From positions 493,553 through 557,552 of the forward strand of contig BJOX01000158.1 in NCBI GenBank assembly GCA_009731375.1: 64,000 bases of DNA, written 5' to 3'. Below, in pieces: positions 1-39,533 of the stretch. Numbering within the stretch: position 1 is the stretch's first letter; each line of letters begins with the position of its first letter. A program made the translations under genes and the position numbers. The notes under the pieces were generated by a model that was given only the letters and a program-made list of their open reading frames with translations, made no database searches and was not told the origin of the DNA. The stretch comes from Paulinella micropora (taxonomy: Eukaryota > Cercozoa > Imbricatea > Euglyphida).

Positions 1-53
<53 letters not shown>

Positions 54-262
54 GTGTATCTCCTGCCAATTGCTGAGCCAAAAGGCCATGTGCATCCAGT
101 CCTCCATTCCATAAGGAAAGTCTCCACACCAATCGGTGGAATAAAGGAAGTGACGGCATAGATCATTACTCTAGGAGCTTTATACCAATCAGCCCATGGA
201 AAGGACCGATGGCCTATGTACTCCCTAAATAATAATAATAATAATCATAATAATAATCCTTT
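1..262. repeat. (TAA)n tracts bracketing a 176-bp insert
   Basis: Bases 1 to 53 are pure TAA repeats and 226 to 257 is a second, slightly impure TAA tract. The unique 176 bases between them (54 to 229) have no open frame. The arrangement resembles the SINE copies near 22 kb, which also sit between TAA tracts, but the sequence is not the same family, so a retroposon origin is only a suggestion. Confidence 0.4.
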
Positions 263-781
263 GCACATAATTATTTACTATCAGATGAGTCTTGCACAGT
301 ATTATATTACATGGGTGCTACAGTGAAACTGAGTGCTGAAGCAGTCGCTTGCAAAATATACGCAGCAACGCTCCGCAGACAAGCGAATTGCATGCAATCT
401 TACACATATGCATAGTATGACATGCAAACAGTCATGAACCAATGCATAGTATGACGTTCATACATACATATACACAATATTAGGCTAGCACATGCATGCA
501 TACATACATACATACATTTCCATATGCATATACGTGCATGCATATAGACACATACATACGTATACATACATACATACATACATACACATACATACATACA
601 CATGCATACATACTTACATACATACCATACATACATATACATATCACACATACATGCCGTACATACAACCATGCATACATGCATAATAAATGCTGCCTTG
701 TGCTGCATCGCGGAAAGTCTTTCTAAGACTTCTGCAGGGGACTCACCATCAACGAGGATTTGCGACTAAGTCGAGTCCTCG
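263..781. repeat. Short unassigned DNA, then (CATA)n microsatellite
   Basis: Bases 263 to 480 show nothing recognisable. From about 484 to 690 the plus strand is a CATA tetranucleotide tract with scattered variants. The four overlapping reading frames here are products of the repeat and are not genes. Confidence 0.7.
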
Positions 782-1196
782 TCACGAGCTGTGTCGTTCC
801 CCACCCGTGCCAAACCGCGGTGCTCGCTCAACGGTGTAGCACCATAATAGTCGATCAACGTCCTCAGCTTCACCGACGAGCTCACACTTTTTCGATCTTA
901 GGCTAACTAGGCTGCTTTCCCTACTGAATTCGTCACGGAGCTCGGGTAGATATTGGCTTTCAAATTGGTACTCCAGGTTGGCCGCTGCGGCCTGTGGCGT
1001 CTGGAATGACGGACCCATCTGTCGATCTTGTCTGTCGCCTTGGTTGTTTTCATCGGTGACCGGTACCTCGGGTAACACTGGGGCTTGTAACTGGTTCTCC
1101 TGGTTGGCCACTGCAGCGTGTGACTGCTGCAATGAGTGGGACTTAAGTTGTGATGATGGCTGCAGCCTCTCTGGGCTTTTGACGTCGGGCTGAGCA
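782..1196 (-). CDS. Putative 3'-terminal exon, Gln/Glu-rich protein (partial)
   Basis: One minus-strand frame is open from about 1196 to a TGA at 784-782, roughly 137 codons. A possible acceptor (cgatgag) lies at its start. The product is hydrophilic, and a block around AAVANQENQLQAPVLPEV is repeated about 40 residues later as AAAANLEYQFESQYLPEL, an internal duplication. I recognise no domain. Non-repeat codon composition and the duplicated block suggest a real last exon of a minus-strand gene whose other exons I could not find. It could equally be a degenerate remnant. Confidence 0.4.
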
Positions 1197-1756
1197 TTCT
1201 CATCGCCAAAAGACAGGCAAAAGTCCGCTATATGACATTACGACACCAAATGCGTATACAGCTATGTATATGTATGCAAGTCTGTAACATTATGTATGTA
1301 TGTATGTATGTATGCATGTATGTATGTATGTTTGCATGCATGCATGTATGCATGGGCAAGGAGGCCCTGTTGTTATGTCTGCCAGTGGACCGCTAGCGCA
1401 ACTGCACAACCACTCAGCGCAAGGCAGCCCTGTTGTATCTACGCCACCATTACTAGCTGAACTGCAACCGCAGAACCGCACAGAGCACGCCAGCCCTGTT
1501 GTGTCTGCAGAGCAACCGCACAGCGGCTCATGGCCAGGGAGCTCTCTAACGTCTAGACCACCAGTGCAAGTGCACAACCGCCCGGCACAAGCTAGCCCTG
1601 TCAAATCTTCACAGCCAGCGCAAGTGCACGCCCGCTCAGCGCGAGGCAGCCCTCTCAGCCAGCGCGGCACCACACAGGACAAGGTAGCTCTGTTAATATC
1701 TCTGGACCGCCACGCTGGTCAGAGTTGACCCATCATGATGGACCATTTAATTAATC
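1197..1756. repeat. (TATG)n and a 60 to 70 bp degenerate minisatellite
   Basis: A short TATG tract (about 1292 to 1350) precedes about five imperfect units between 1360 and 1716. On the minus strand each unit begins with an acceptor-like AACAG followed by GGCT and a GTTGTGCA-containing core. By analogy with the arrays at 8 to 14 kb these could be duplicated acceptor-side half-exons, but I found no complete parent exon, so I record it only as a minisatellite. The 142-codon plus-strand frame across it follows the repeat. Confidence 0.55.
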
Positions 1757-1801
1757 GATCTCTCTCTCTCTTTGTCTCTCTTTGTCTCTCTTTGTCTCTC
1801 T

Positions 1802-1848
<47 letters not shown>

Positions 1849-1875
1849 AATTCTCTCTCTCTGTCTCTGGCTCTG

Positions 1876-1955
<80 letters not shown>

Positions 1956-1981
1956 TTTCTCTCTCTCTCTCTCTCTCCATT

Positions 1982-2013
<32 letters not shown>

Positions 2014-2039
2014 CNNNNNNNNNNTCTCTCTCTCTATTG

Positions 2040-2130
<91 letters not shown>

Positions 2131-2136
2131 CTCTCT

Positions 2137-2168
<32 letters not shown>

Positions 2169-2289
2169 CTCTCTCTTAGTATTAGTATTAGTATTAGTAT
2201 TAGTATTAGTATTAGCATTAGCATTAGCATTAGCATTAGAATCAGCACTAGCATAAGTATTAGAATACTTATAATCCTAATACTGATGT
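1757..2289. repeat. (CT)n tract with 10-N gap, then hexanucleotide (TATTAG)n
   Basis: About 420 bases of CT dinucleotides with TTT interruptions contain a gap at 2015 to 2024. A TATTAG-type hexamer run follows from 2176 to about 2250. The Ser/Leu-only and Arg/Glu-only frames on the two strands are repeat translations. Confidence 0.9.
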
Positions 2290-3654
2290 CATCCCCGGGC
2301 GCTATGAATGGCAGGCTTTATTGTTACTGACGACCTTCAAGTGGTCAAATCGTCTAACTTTGAACTCATCGTTCTCAATCAATGTCAGCGCTATGCACTG
2401 ACAATGCCGCTTGCCGCTGCCTGAAGCCATCATGAGTCTTTGAAAGCTCAGGGTAAGAGGGTGTTCTCTGTCTCGCATTTTCGTTTCGGAGGCTCAATAT
2501 TTAGTACAATGAAAAAAGCCTCAGAGCTTAAAGTTAGAATGTTTTGCTGTGGAGTTGAATGTCCTTAGCAAGCCTCAATATGCCTCAACATCCCTCTAAA
2601 AGCCCTTACCTATAACCAAGCATTTCAACTGCCTATAGCTTATCCCAAACACTAACCAGCCTTTAGCAAAGGGGCGAACATGGTCACTCGTGGTCCATTA
2701 AATCACTGTTATTCAATAACTATTTTCAAACTTAAAATTAGTAAAGCCTGTAGTTAAAACAGTGTTTGCGTTTAGTAATATTAAAAAGTGATTGCGTCAC
2801 TGAAGTTAAACCCTGGGTCTGATTCAGTGATGTTCAAACTGACTTCATCAAATCTGCAGGACCGGTGGCCCCGCCACAGTGATATTAATATGTAATTTAG
2901 GCCGAATCAACACGAATTGATTAACCCTTAACCCGGCGAGCGCCACATTTGTGGATCATTGCCAGAAATGTGGCAGTGTTTTTCAAACTGAATAAAATCA
3001 TCATTTCTAAACGTAATAATACTGAAATAAGCCGCTGGATATCACATGATATGTCAAGACATGCTCTACTAGAGTCGATACGTCAAGGTATATACACTGA
3101 CAGTGAGGTAAAATCTTATCGGGAAGTGACTTAATTATCAATGCGGTGTAACCGGGTGTTATTAATATTATTAATAATGTCAAAACTTCATATGTGCCAA
3201 CCGTAGTAGTTTTTTTCTGCTTTTCGGTACCACGTTTTTTGAGGAACTTGATTGCCACTTTCAACTTCGATTTTTGAAGTTGAAAGCCTCGGTTCAAGTT
3301 CCAGTTGGGAGCTTCTGAACTTGACTGAGACCAGTGTGCGTGTTCCCGTCAGGGACTCCATTTAGTGAACTTGAAAATATGCCTCTTGAACAAGTTTCAC
3401 AGAAACCGCCGGTCGGCTCTTATGATAGCCTACGCATTGGAAAACCGTGCAGCCTCGGAAAACCGTGTGCCACAGATGAAACTTGTGTGACTGTAGCCCG
3501 ACCGTGGTATGGCCGCCGCGTGACAACTTGAAGGACAAGTTCCGAGGCCTGGGTCGATTGGGATAATGCAGACTGCGAGGAGCTCTCCCTGCCATGATTG
3601 CCTCTGAAATCATCGGCACTGCCATCTGCGGCGACGCCGGCCGGGGTCCTTAAG
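2290..3654. other. Unassigned low-copy DNA, no gene seen
   Basis: No frame longer than about 100 codons and no coherent exon chain was found. Part of 2420 to 2460 resembles, in reverse, the dispersed family centred on a GATGGCTTCAGCAT-like core seen at 35.5, 35.9, 36.1, 53.9 and 54.9 kb. Near 2755 there is a short match to the AACAGTGTTTGCG part of the repeat into which the LTR element inserted. Confidence 0.5.
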
Positions 3655-3932
3655 TATTGCTGTTGACATTCAAGACAACAACAAAAATTAGTTTTTCATT
3701 TTTGTGTCAGATTTTCATTTTTGTTACAGTTTTTCATTTTTGTGACAAAAATTCAAATTTTCAAATTTAACGGTAACATTTCGCGAAAATTTACGATATT
3801 TTGCGGACGAATATAGCAGTTAATTTGAAAAATTCAAATTTTCACCCAAAATCAAAATTCCAACCAAAACTGAAATTCCAACCAAAACAGAAAAATCAAT
3901 TTTTTTTGTTGTCTTGAATGTCAACAGCAATA
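3655..3932. mobile_element. MITE copy 1 (278 bp, terminal inverted repeats)
   Basis: The element begins TATTGCTGTTGACATTCAAG and ends with the exact inverse, giving inverted termini of about 26 bp. If the outer TA is the target duplication, this fits a Tc1/mariner-type MITE. The AT-rich interior has tandem CATTTTTGTG-like blocks and no coding capacity. A second copy in opposite orientation at 48,949 to 49,226 has the same length and, by eye, a single mismatch (position 3,725, T versus G). It needs a transposase supplied elsewhere. Confidence 0.88.
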
Positions 3933-4337
3933 TAAAATCAAGTTAGAATGTAGGAGGAATTCGAGCGGCGGGCGAAGGTGGGTCTGGAGAAGGCAACTGA
4001 AAGTTGAAGGGGGCAGAAAACTGAATCACTGCACAAACGTCGATTTGACACTGAGTGACGAGTAAATCGACTTTCAGTATTTACACACACTTTTTTTTTT
4101 CCCTCCATGGTCACAAGTTGTTTGTCGGCATCGTGTGTAGATTGGAAGACCTACCAAGCGAACACTCTGACGACCCAGAATGTGACGTGACTCGAAAAGT
4201 ATAGCTGCTAAGTCATACCTTTATCTAACTTAGGTGGAAACCTACTTATTCAGTCGAGTGTATTATTATAAAAGAAAGTATTAATCGGATATTGGTGGCT
4301 CGGTCTCTCTCTCTCTCTCTCTCTCTCTCGGCCTCTC

Positions 4338-4428
<91 letters not shown>

Positions 4429-4660
4429 GTGAACGGTGCCACGTTTGGTTTATTAATGTGCAACTAAACTTATTAATACTTGAAAGGAATCTGAGGACTC
4501 CGGGTCGTCCCTGACTGATCTGGCTCGAATGCATCGGAAAATTAGGCCAAAGTAAATTATGTACAGTTTATACATCATAGCTTGGCTGTTGAAGGAGCTT
4601 GGATAGAGAGAGCGAAAATGAGGTCAAAATAAATTATGTACCAGTTCAGAGATATTAAAA
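3933..4660. other. 3' flank of the AtuA gene with (CT)n tract
   Basis: Contains a CT/CTTT tract at 4304 to 4424. Immediately 3' of the AtuA stop codon (minus-strand direction), a block around AAGCTAT and GTACATAATTTA occurs twice, at about 4600-4665 and 4535-4595. That is a tandem copy of the last-exon end plus 3' UTR. No canonical AATAAA was seen on the minus strand here. Confidence 0.5.
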
Positions 4661-25290
<20,630 letters not shown>

Positions 25291-25362
25291 ACAGAACTAA
25301 TAAATGAAAATTGATTTATGTGTAAGTGTGTGTGAGTGTGTGTGTGTGTGTGTGTGCGTGTA

Positions 25363-25393
<31 letters not shown>

Positions 25394-25721
25394 ATGTATG
25401 TATGTATGTATGTGTGTATGTGTAGTATGTATGTATGTGTGTGTGTCTATGTATGTATGTATGTATGTATGTATGTATGTATGCATGCATGCATGCATGT
25501 ATGCATGTATGAGACTTGTATGTATGTATGTATGTATGTATGTATGCATGCATGCATGGCATGCCATGTGGCATGCATGGCATGCATGTATGTATGTATG
25601 TATGTATGTATGTATGTATGTATGTATGTATGTATCATATGTATGTATGTATGCATGTGTGTATGTGTGTATGTATGTATGTATGTATGTATGTATGTAC
25701 ATACATATGTACATATGTATG

Positions 25722-25760
<39 letters not shown>

Positions 25761-25761
25761 C

Positions 25762-25792
<31 letters not shown>

Positions 25793-25957
25793 GTATGTAT
25801 GTATGTATGTATGTATGTATGTATGTATGTATGTATGTATGTATGTATGTATGTATGTATGTATGTATTTTTGTATGTATGTATGTATGTATGTATGTAT
25901 GTACATATGTATGTATGTATGTGTGTGTGTGTGTGCGTGCGTGTGTGTGTATGTGTG

Positions 25958-26009
<52 letters not shown>

Positions 26010-26803
26010 GTGTATGAGCGAGAGAAGCGACATGTAGCTAGCCACACAGACAGACAAACACACACACACTTTTACTCACTCACACTGTCTTTCTATTTGG
26101 ACGAACAGTTCTCAAGGAGTCACAAAAACTTTCAGGCCAAGACTAACCATCAATACCAGTACTCTTGCACCAAATTCGAAATGTTTTGAAAACTAGCACA
26201 GTCAAAGCTTTTCCAGCCTCAGATGTCGTACATTCTGTTTCGGTGTAAATAAATCAACACAAGCTATACACACAGTTTGCTCCTGCGAGCTCGCGCTTTC
26301 AGTGTGAATTTAATGCACTCGAAACAAAACAATCGATTCAGATCACAAACTACTTGTTGACGAAAAGCAGTGCATGTGAAATGGTCTGCGGTGCCACCTT
26401 TAAAAAGTGCATACATGTGTGTTTTTTTGTTGTTGTTGTGAAACATGTTCTTTCTTCGTCACTTCCTTCCTTTCTTGTAATGGCTATTTTTTTTGCAATC
26501 CATTAATCATGACATAGTTTCCCACCTATTTTTGTTGCAGAGAAGTCTGAGAAAAGTCCTTGTGTCTGGTCTGTCAGAAAAAAGGTTCACGATAGCGCAT
26601 TTTCAATTTTGCAACTTTTATTTCCATTCAGAACTTGGAAAAATCTCCAGGCCAAGAATAGATTTGCCAGCATTCATGACTTGAAGGGCTGCTGGATGAG
26701 TGTTATCGTTATAGATCTCGTTATGCCATAAATTTGACAAAGGACATGTTTTTTAACTTCTGTCTTACATTGAATATTTTTTGCAAACACAGGACAGGCC
26801 AGG
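25291..26803. promoter_or_regulatory. Divergent intergenic region between AtuA and MFS genes
   Basis: The two start codons face away from each other across 1.5 kb. 25311 to 26015 is TG and TATG microsatellite. 26016 to 26803 is ordinary AT-rich DNA that should hold the transporter promoter and 5' UTR; an acceptor-like TTTTTGTTGCAG at about 26530-26541 could end a 5' UTR intron. I cannot identify specific promoter elements. Confidence 0.45.
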
Positions 26804-35389
<8,586 letters not shown>

Positions 35390-36401
35390 GGATGACTGAC
35401 AAACATTCGAGTGGCACAAGTGTGCAACTTTGAACTCCTATTTCTCCATCACTAGTTGAGGTGCGGCAACTTTGAGAAAGTGCTTGTTCTGAGCTTTCGA
35501 GTGATGGCTTCAGTATGGTCATAGGACTATGGTTGATGGAGAAGGAGGAGATCCAAGTTGTTTCAATATGCCACCAGAAGTCCGTCGGGAAGAAAAAAAG
35601 AGAAGGAGAAGGAGGTGGTGGCGATGGAGGAGGAGGAGGATGAAGAGAAGGAGGAGGATGCAGCATGTAGTGTGGTATACGGCAAGAGAGTATATCCACA
35701 CACAGGACAACGCTCCGCCGCTCTGCAGGTTTGCAAGTAACAACTGGGGCCGGCCGGACGGGTTGCTGACTGCGGCATCCTGCAGGACTGTCGACATGCA
35801 AGTGGCAAATTGCGCAACGTGGAACTTATTTTTCTCAAATCAATATGTGAGCTACACAATTTCTGAACACATGTTTTGAAAGCTCTTGTTCTGGGCTTTC
35901 AAATGGTGGCTTCAGCATTGTCATAGCACCAACGCTGATAGAGAAGGATGAGATCAACGTTGGACCATTTTGACACCTGGATGTCCTCAGTAAGTTACTG
36001 TCGGCATTAACAAGTGGCACAAGCATCCACCTCTGAATCTCCTATTTCTTCATCAGTAGTTGAGGCGCAGCAATGTTGTGCTTGTTATTAGCTTTCGAGT
36101 GATGGCTTCAGCATGGTCATAGGACTATGGGTTGATGGAGAAGGAGGAGATCAAAGTTTGTTCAATAGCCACCTAAATGCTTCCAGTACTATAAATATAT
36201 TAACTTGAATCATAAGAAGCTAGGCCCAACCTCATTAGGCACAGGCTATTGGTATGAATCATATACAACTTCGTTTTAGAACTGGTGTGCGTCAGTGCTG
36301 GACAATGAGGATCTTCAAGGGAAGCCCTTGTCCTGTCAGGCTGAGCTTTGTGCATGACGCTGCCTCAGGCTTCCTAAGCCCGCCCGGCATGGGACTCCAA
36401 A
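35390..36401. repeat. Dispersed repeat family, three neighbouring copies
   Basis: Segments near 35400-35575, 35800-35990 and 36010-36185 share GATGGCTTCAGCATTGTCAT-like cores followed by a GAGATCAAAGTTG-like end. Related single copies lie near 53,925 and 54,870 and, inverted, near 2,430. No reading frame is conserved. The GA-rich stretch at 35590-35660 is a local low-complexity tract. Confidence 0.6.
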
Positions 36402-36614
36402 TGTACTATCCCCAACGATAGCTCAATGGAAGAGTAAGTCGGTAATATAACCAACCACAGTTCTCAAAAAGAGAATGATGTCTCGTTCAACTATATTAGC
36501 TCAGTGACGCAAAGGCAAAAACTCGCCAAAGACCAGGATAATATTCGCATTTCAGACGAATCCTGCCAGACGAAATCTACAAATAAGTTTTTTCCGGATA
36601 ATACGGGGGGTGAT
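36402..36614 (-). mobile_element. Diverged LTR remnant of the Ty3/gypsy family
   Basis: Read on the minus strand it matches the 247-bp LTR at several points: the CATCACCCCCCG-like start, the block before AGAATGATGTCTCG in inverse, and GAGCTATCGTTGGGG at its end. The bases just beyond the end give TTGGAGTC, as at the primer site of the intact element, so this was probably a 5' LTR with part of its leader. Confidence 0.65.
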
Positions 36615-36840
36615 GTCAGAGTCCACAAGCAATATTATTATAATTTATATCAATAACCCCTGGCCTTAATTAACCGTGCATGATCCACTCCGAGTCGATC
36701 CACTAAGTCGATCATACTCCAAATTTCAAGTATTAATATCATCGGAGTAGTAGAATTAAAGAAAACTTTTCAAGTAATATGATCCTCGGCATGACGCTAA
36801 ACTGCATCGGGTCTCTGCATGACCTTAAACTGTGACTACC

Positions 36841-36842
<2 letters not shown>

Positions 36843-36889
<47 letters not shown>

Positions 36890-37053
36890 GTGCCACCAGT
36901 ATTTTCATTGAACATACCGGTCCGTCTGGAAGTGTTGGAACTGCCCTTGCGGGGGTGTCATTGGAGTCTATCGTCAATTCTTCGTACTCCCCTCACGGGT
37001 GAGACGATGGAGGCGCATGTACAGATTTGCATCAGCCATTGACAGAGAAGCAC

Positions 37054-37084
<31 letters not shown>

Positions 37085-37085
37085 T
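36843..37085 (+). mobile_element. Headless SINE copy 3 between (ATT)n tracts
   Basis: 36890 to 37054 is the body of the SINE family seen near 22 kb, without the tRNA-like head, flanked by ATT repeats (36843-36889 and 37055-37083). The ATT tract on the body side is the SINE tail. Confidence 0.8.
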
Positions 37086-37205
37086 TTATTTTTTTTTTAC
37101 CGTCCACTTCATGTTTTCAAAGAGTCTCTTTTTATATCTCTTGATACCTCTTTCATTTTATATCTCTGTCACTGAGTTCTGCTTCCCACTCAGCTGTACG
37201 AGTGG
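37086..37205 (+). repeat. Older repeat that hosts the LTR element (left part)
   Basis: This stretch, ending CCCACTCAGCTGTACGAGTGG, continues beyond the LTR element at 47,628 (CAAGTATTCTATT). An uninterrupted paralogue lies at about 49,623-49,757. 37202-37205 is the left copy of the GTGG target duplication. Confidence 0.85.
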
Positions 37206-37452
37206 TGTAGGCATCACCCCCCGGATAGCTGGTAAAAAGTACACTTTTTCTGATGTCAGGTGCACCTAGTTTTTTCACATTATTTTCAATATCGTTTAGC
37301 CGGATTTGACCTAATGCAATTTTAACCTTGGTCTGTTGCAGTTTTCTTTTCGGCTTCACTGAGCTAATATAACGAGACATCATTCTCTTTTGGGGATTTG
37401 TGTCTGGTTGTATTACAGACTTTTTATTGAGCTATCTTCGGGGATTGTAACA
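37206..37452 (+). repeat. 5' LTR (247 bp)
   Basis: Bounded by TG and CA. The right end is fixed by comparison with the 3' LTR: both read GATTGTAACA and then diverge. It should carry the promoter and the polyadenylation region of the element. Confidence 0.93.
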
Positions 37453-38252
37453 TTGGAGTCACCAGCACAAGGCTGATTTCTTTTCTGGCTTGTTTTTGGA
37501 ACAGCAGAAAGAAAAATTGGACAGACCTATCTCTTCTGAGTAGGTGTTCCAAGAAACAAATACTCCAGCACATCCCCACACAGCTCTTTTTGCAAAACTA
37601 GACGTCTAGGCGTTTGTGAGTAGGTGTCTCAGTACCCTCTCCACAGCCTGTATCTGTGTCCTCACAAGGAGGCCAGACACCAGACCTCGTAGCTGTTCTT
37701 TTGTTCTCTCTTGAGACAGAGACAGAGTAGGTCAACAGACGTACAAACAAACACTCACAGNNNNNNNNNNGGCCAACAGAAGTACAAACAAACACTCACA
37801 GTTACAAACAAACTTGAAGGACACGAGCGTAGTACTCTACCTTTCAAGTATGTGCACTTTGTTGCCTCTCAAACCACACACATCAGAGTATTTTTGCAAA
37901 TCTCTGACTGTCTTTCGACAATAGGTCTGAACAAGTGTCAGACGACAAGTCGACTTCTCAAGGAGTGCTTCTCTAGCCTCTTTGACATTATCTGTACATA
38001 GGTCCTCGTACCTCATAACAGATACAACAACAAAAAGAGAAAAAGAAAAGAGGAGTGGAGAAGGAGATCAAATTTTCAGAGAAAGTCGTACAGATTACTT
38101 CTTTCTCACAAAAAAAACACATAAGACATAGAGGTGAGACGCTCTCTCTCTATACTGTCTTTTCGTTTTTTCTCTCTATTCATTCCTCAGAGACGAACAG
38201 AGCAATTACTTGGTAGAAACAACTCTGTCTCATCCGTATTCCTTCAGCATCC
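37453..38252 (+). promoter_or_regulatory. Primer binding site and untranslated leader
   Basis: TGGAGTC begins at 37454, one base after the LTR, and the same TTGGAGTC is conserved next to both related LTR remnants, so it is the likely tRNA primer site. I cannot name the tRNA. The roughly 800-nt leader has no long frame and includes the gap at 37761-37770 between two copies of ACAAACAAACACTCACAG. Confidence 0.65.
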
Positions 38253-39533
38253 ATGTCTACTAGGTCTGAAGACTGGCAGGAAGGAGGGGGGGAGAGTGAG
38301 CGAACCCCAGGAAACGAAGAGGAGTTCGTTGACTCTCATGCAGAAGGAGGAGATCTGGCACCTTCCTTTGACACAGGAGGAGCAGAGAATCAATTTTTTA
38401 CTGCGCCTTCCTTTGACACAGGAGGAGCAGAGGAAGTCGAGGAGGAGGAGAAGGGAGGAGAGGAAGCGAAGTTTGTGGCCGAATATGGCAAACTAAGTAA
38501 GAAGGAGTTTGAGGAGAAGAAAGGGAAGGATGAGGCCTATAAATTGCTATACATTCCCCAAGAAATGCGATGGGTACAACCCTTGAAGAAGGAGGACATC
38601 TGTTACCCTCTCCCAAGGCAAGCTCTGCCTCTGGCAGAATTCCTCAGAGACGACGGTGCACAGTTACAGGTGCAACATGTCTCATTTGGGGACAATATGT
38701 CTTTACTGGAGCTACTCGACCTCTCATGGACAGTGTTTGAGTGTGCTATACTCTTTGAGTACCAGACTGGAAAGACTGTGCTGCCATGGAACACAAGAGC
38801 ACTGGCTAGGTTGCTCGATCCTGGTCAGGACATTGATTCAATAAAGAGAGTGGAAAAGGAGTTTAAGTTCAGGAATCCAAAAGGACAGATCAATGTCATG
38901 GATGTGTCTCTGAAACTTATGGAGGCCAAGTTAGTGGACCTGGGTAAACTCCAACACACCCAGTTTGGCAGGGACCTTCACCCGGCCCTGAGGGAAATAG
39001 AAGGCGAAGCTGGAGGGGTGACGAGGATGAAGAAGCTGCATGCGGCCTTGGTGAAGGATGACGCATGGAAGAGGTGGGTCTTCACGAAGGATCATACGAT
39101 CTTGGAGGGGACGGCCGCACCACCCCCCACCAATAAAGCGGGAGAGAAGGAGTTGGCGGAGAAGGCCTTGTTCCTTCGGAAGGCAGCTGAGATCCTGTCT
39201 TTTTTTCATCATGCCCAAGAGCTGTATATCAAAGAGCTAGCGGCTGAGAAAGAAAAGAAGGAGATGGAGGCAAAGATTGCATTAGCCAAGGCGGCGGGAA
39301 CAAAGGGACCGAAATATTCCTCTGGATCTTATATGGCTCCCTCGGGCCGCTCCGCCCCGTCAGCCCACACAGCCCCTTCGGCCCCTGCGACTAGCTCAGC
39401 GCCTACCACTGTCATTGTCAACAGTAATGACAAAAAGGACAGACAGGCTATCATACAGGCCTTCCAAATATACCAAGTCCGATGCCACTGCTCTGACGCT
39501 GTTCGCAGAGACAGCGAGTCAGAAGGACACTGA
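38253..39533 (+). CDS. Retrotransposon Gag, first ORF (426 aa)
   Basis: Starts with ATG at 38253 and ends at 39533. The N-terminal part is acidic and has a duplicated block around APSFDTGGAE. The middle is helical and charged (RMKKLHAALVKDDAW, LAAEKEKKEMEAKIALAKA), as expected of a capsid-type protein. The end is Ala/Ser/Pro-rich. The next ORF overlaps it in the +1 frame. Hydrophilic composition and position right after the leader identify it as Gag; sequence alone would not. Confidence 0.8.
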   Translation: MSTRSEDWQEGGGESERTPGNEEEFVDSHAEGGDLAPSFDTGGAENQFFTAPSFDTGGAEEVEEEEKGGEEAKFVAEYGKLSKKEFEEKKGKDEAYKLLYIPQEMRWVQPLKKEDICYPLPRQALPLAEFLRDDGAQLQVQHVSFGDNMSLLELLDLSWTVFECAILFEYQTGKTVLPWNTRALARLLDPGQDIDSIKRVEKEFKFRNPKGQINVMDVSLKLMEAKLVDLGKLQHTQFGRDLHPALREIEGEAGGVTRMKKLHAALVKDDAWKRWVFTKDHTILEGTAAPPPTNKAGEKELAEKALFLRKAAEILSFFHHAQELYIKELAAEKEKKEMEAKIALAKAAGTKGPKYSSGSYMAPSGRSAPSAHTAPSAPATSSAPTTVIVNSNDKKDRQAIIQAFQIYQVRCHCSDAVRRDSESEGH

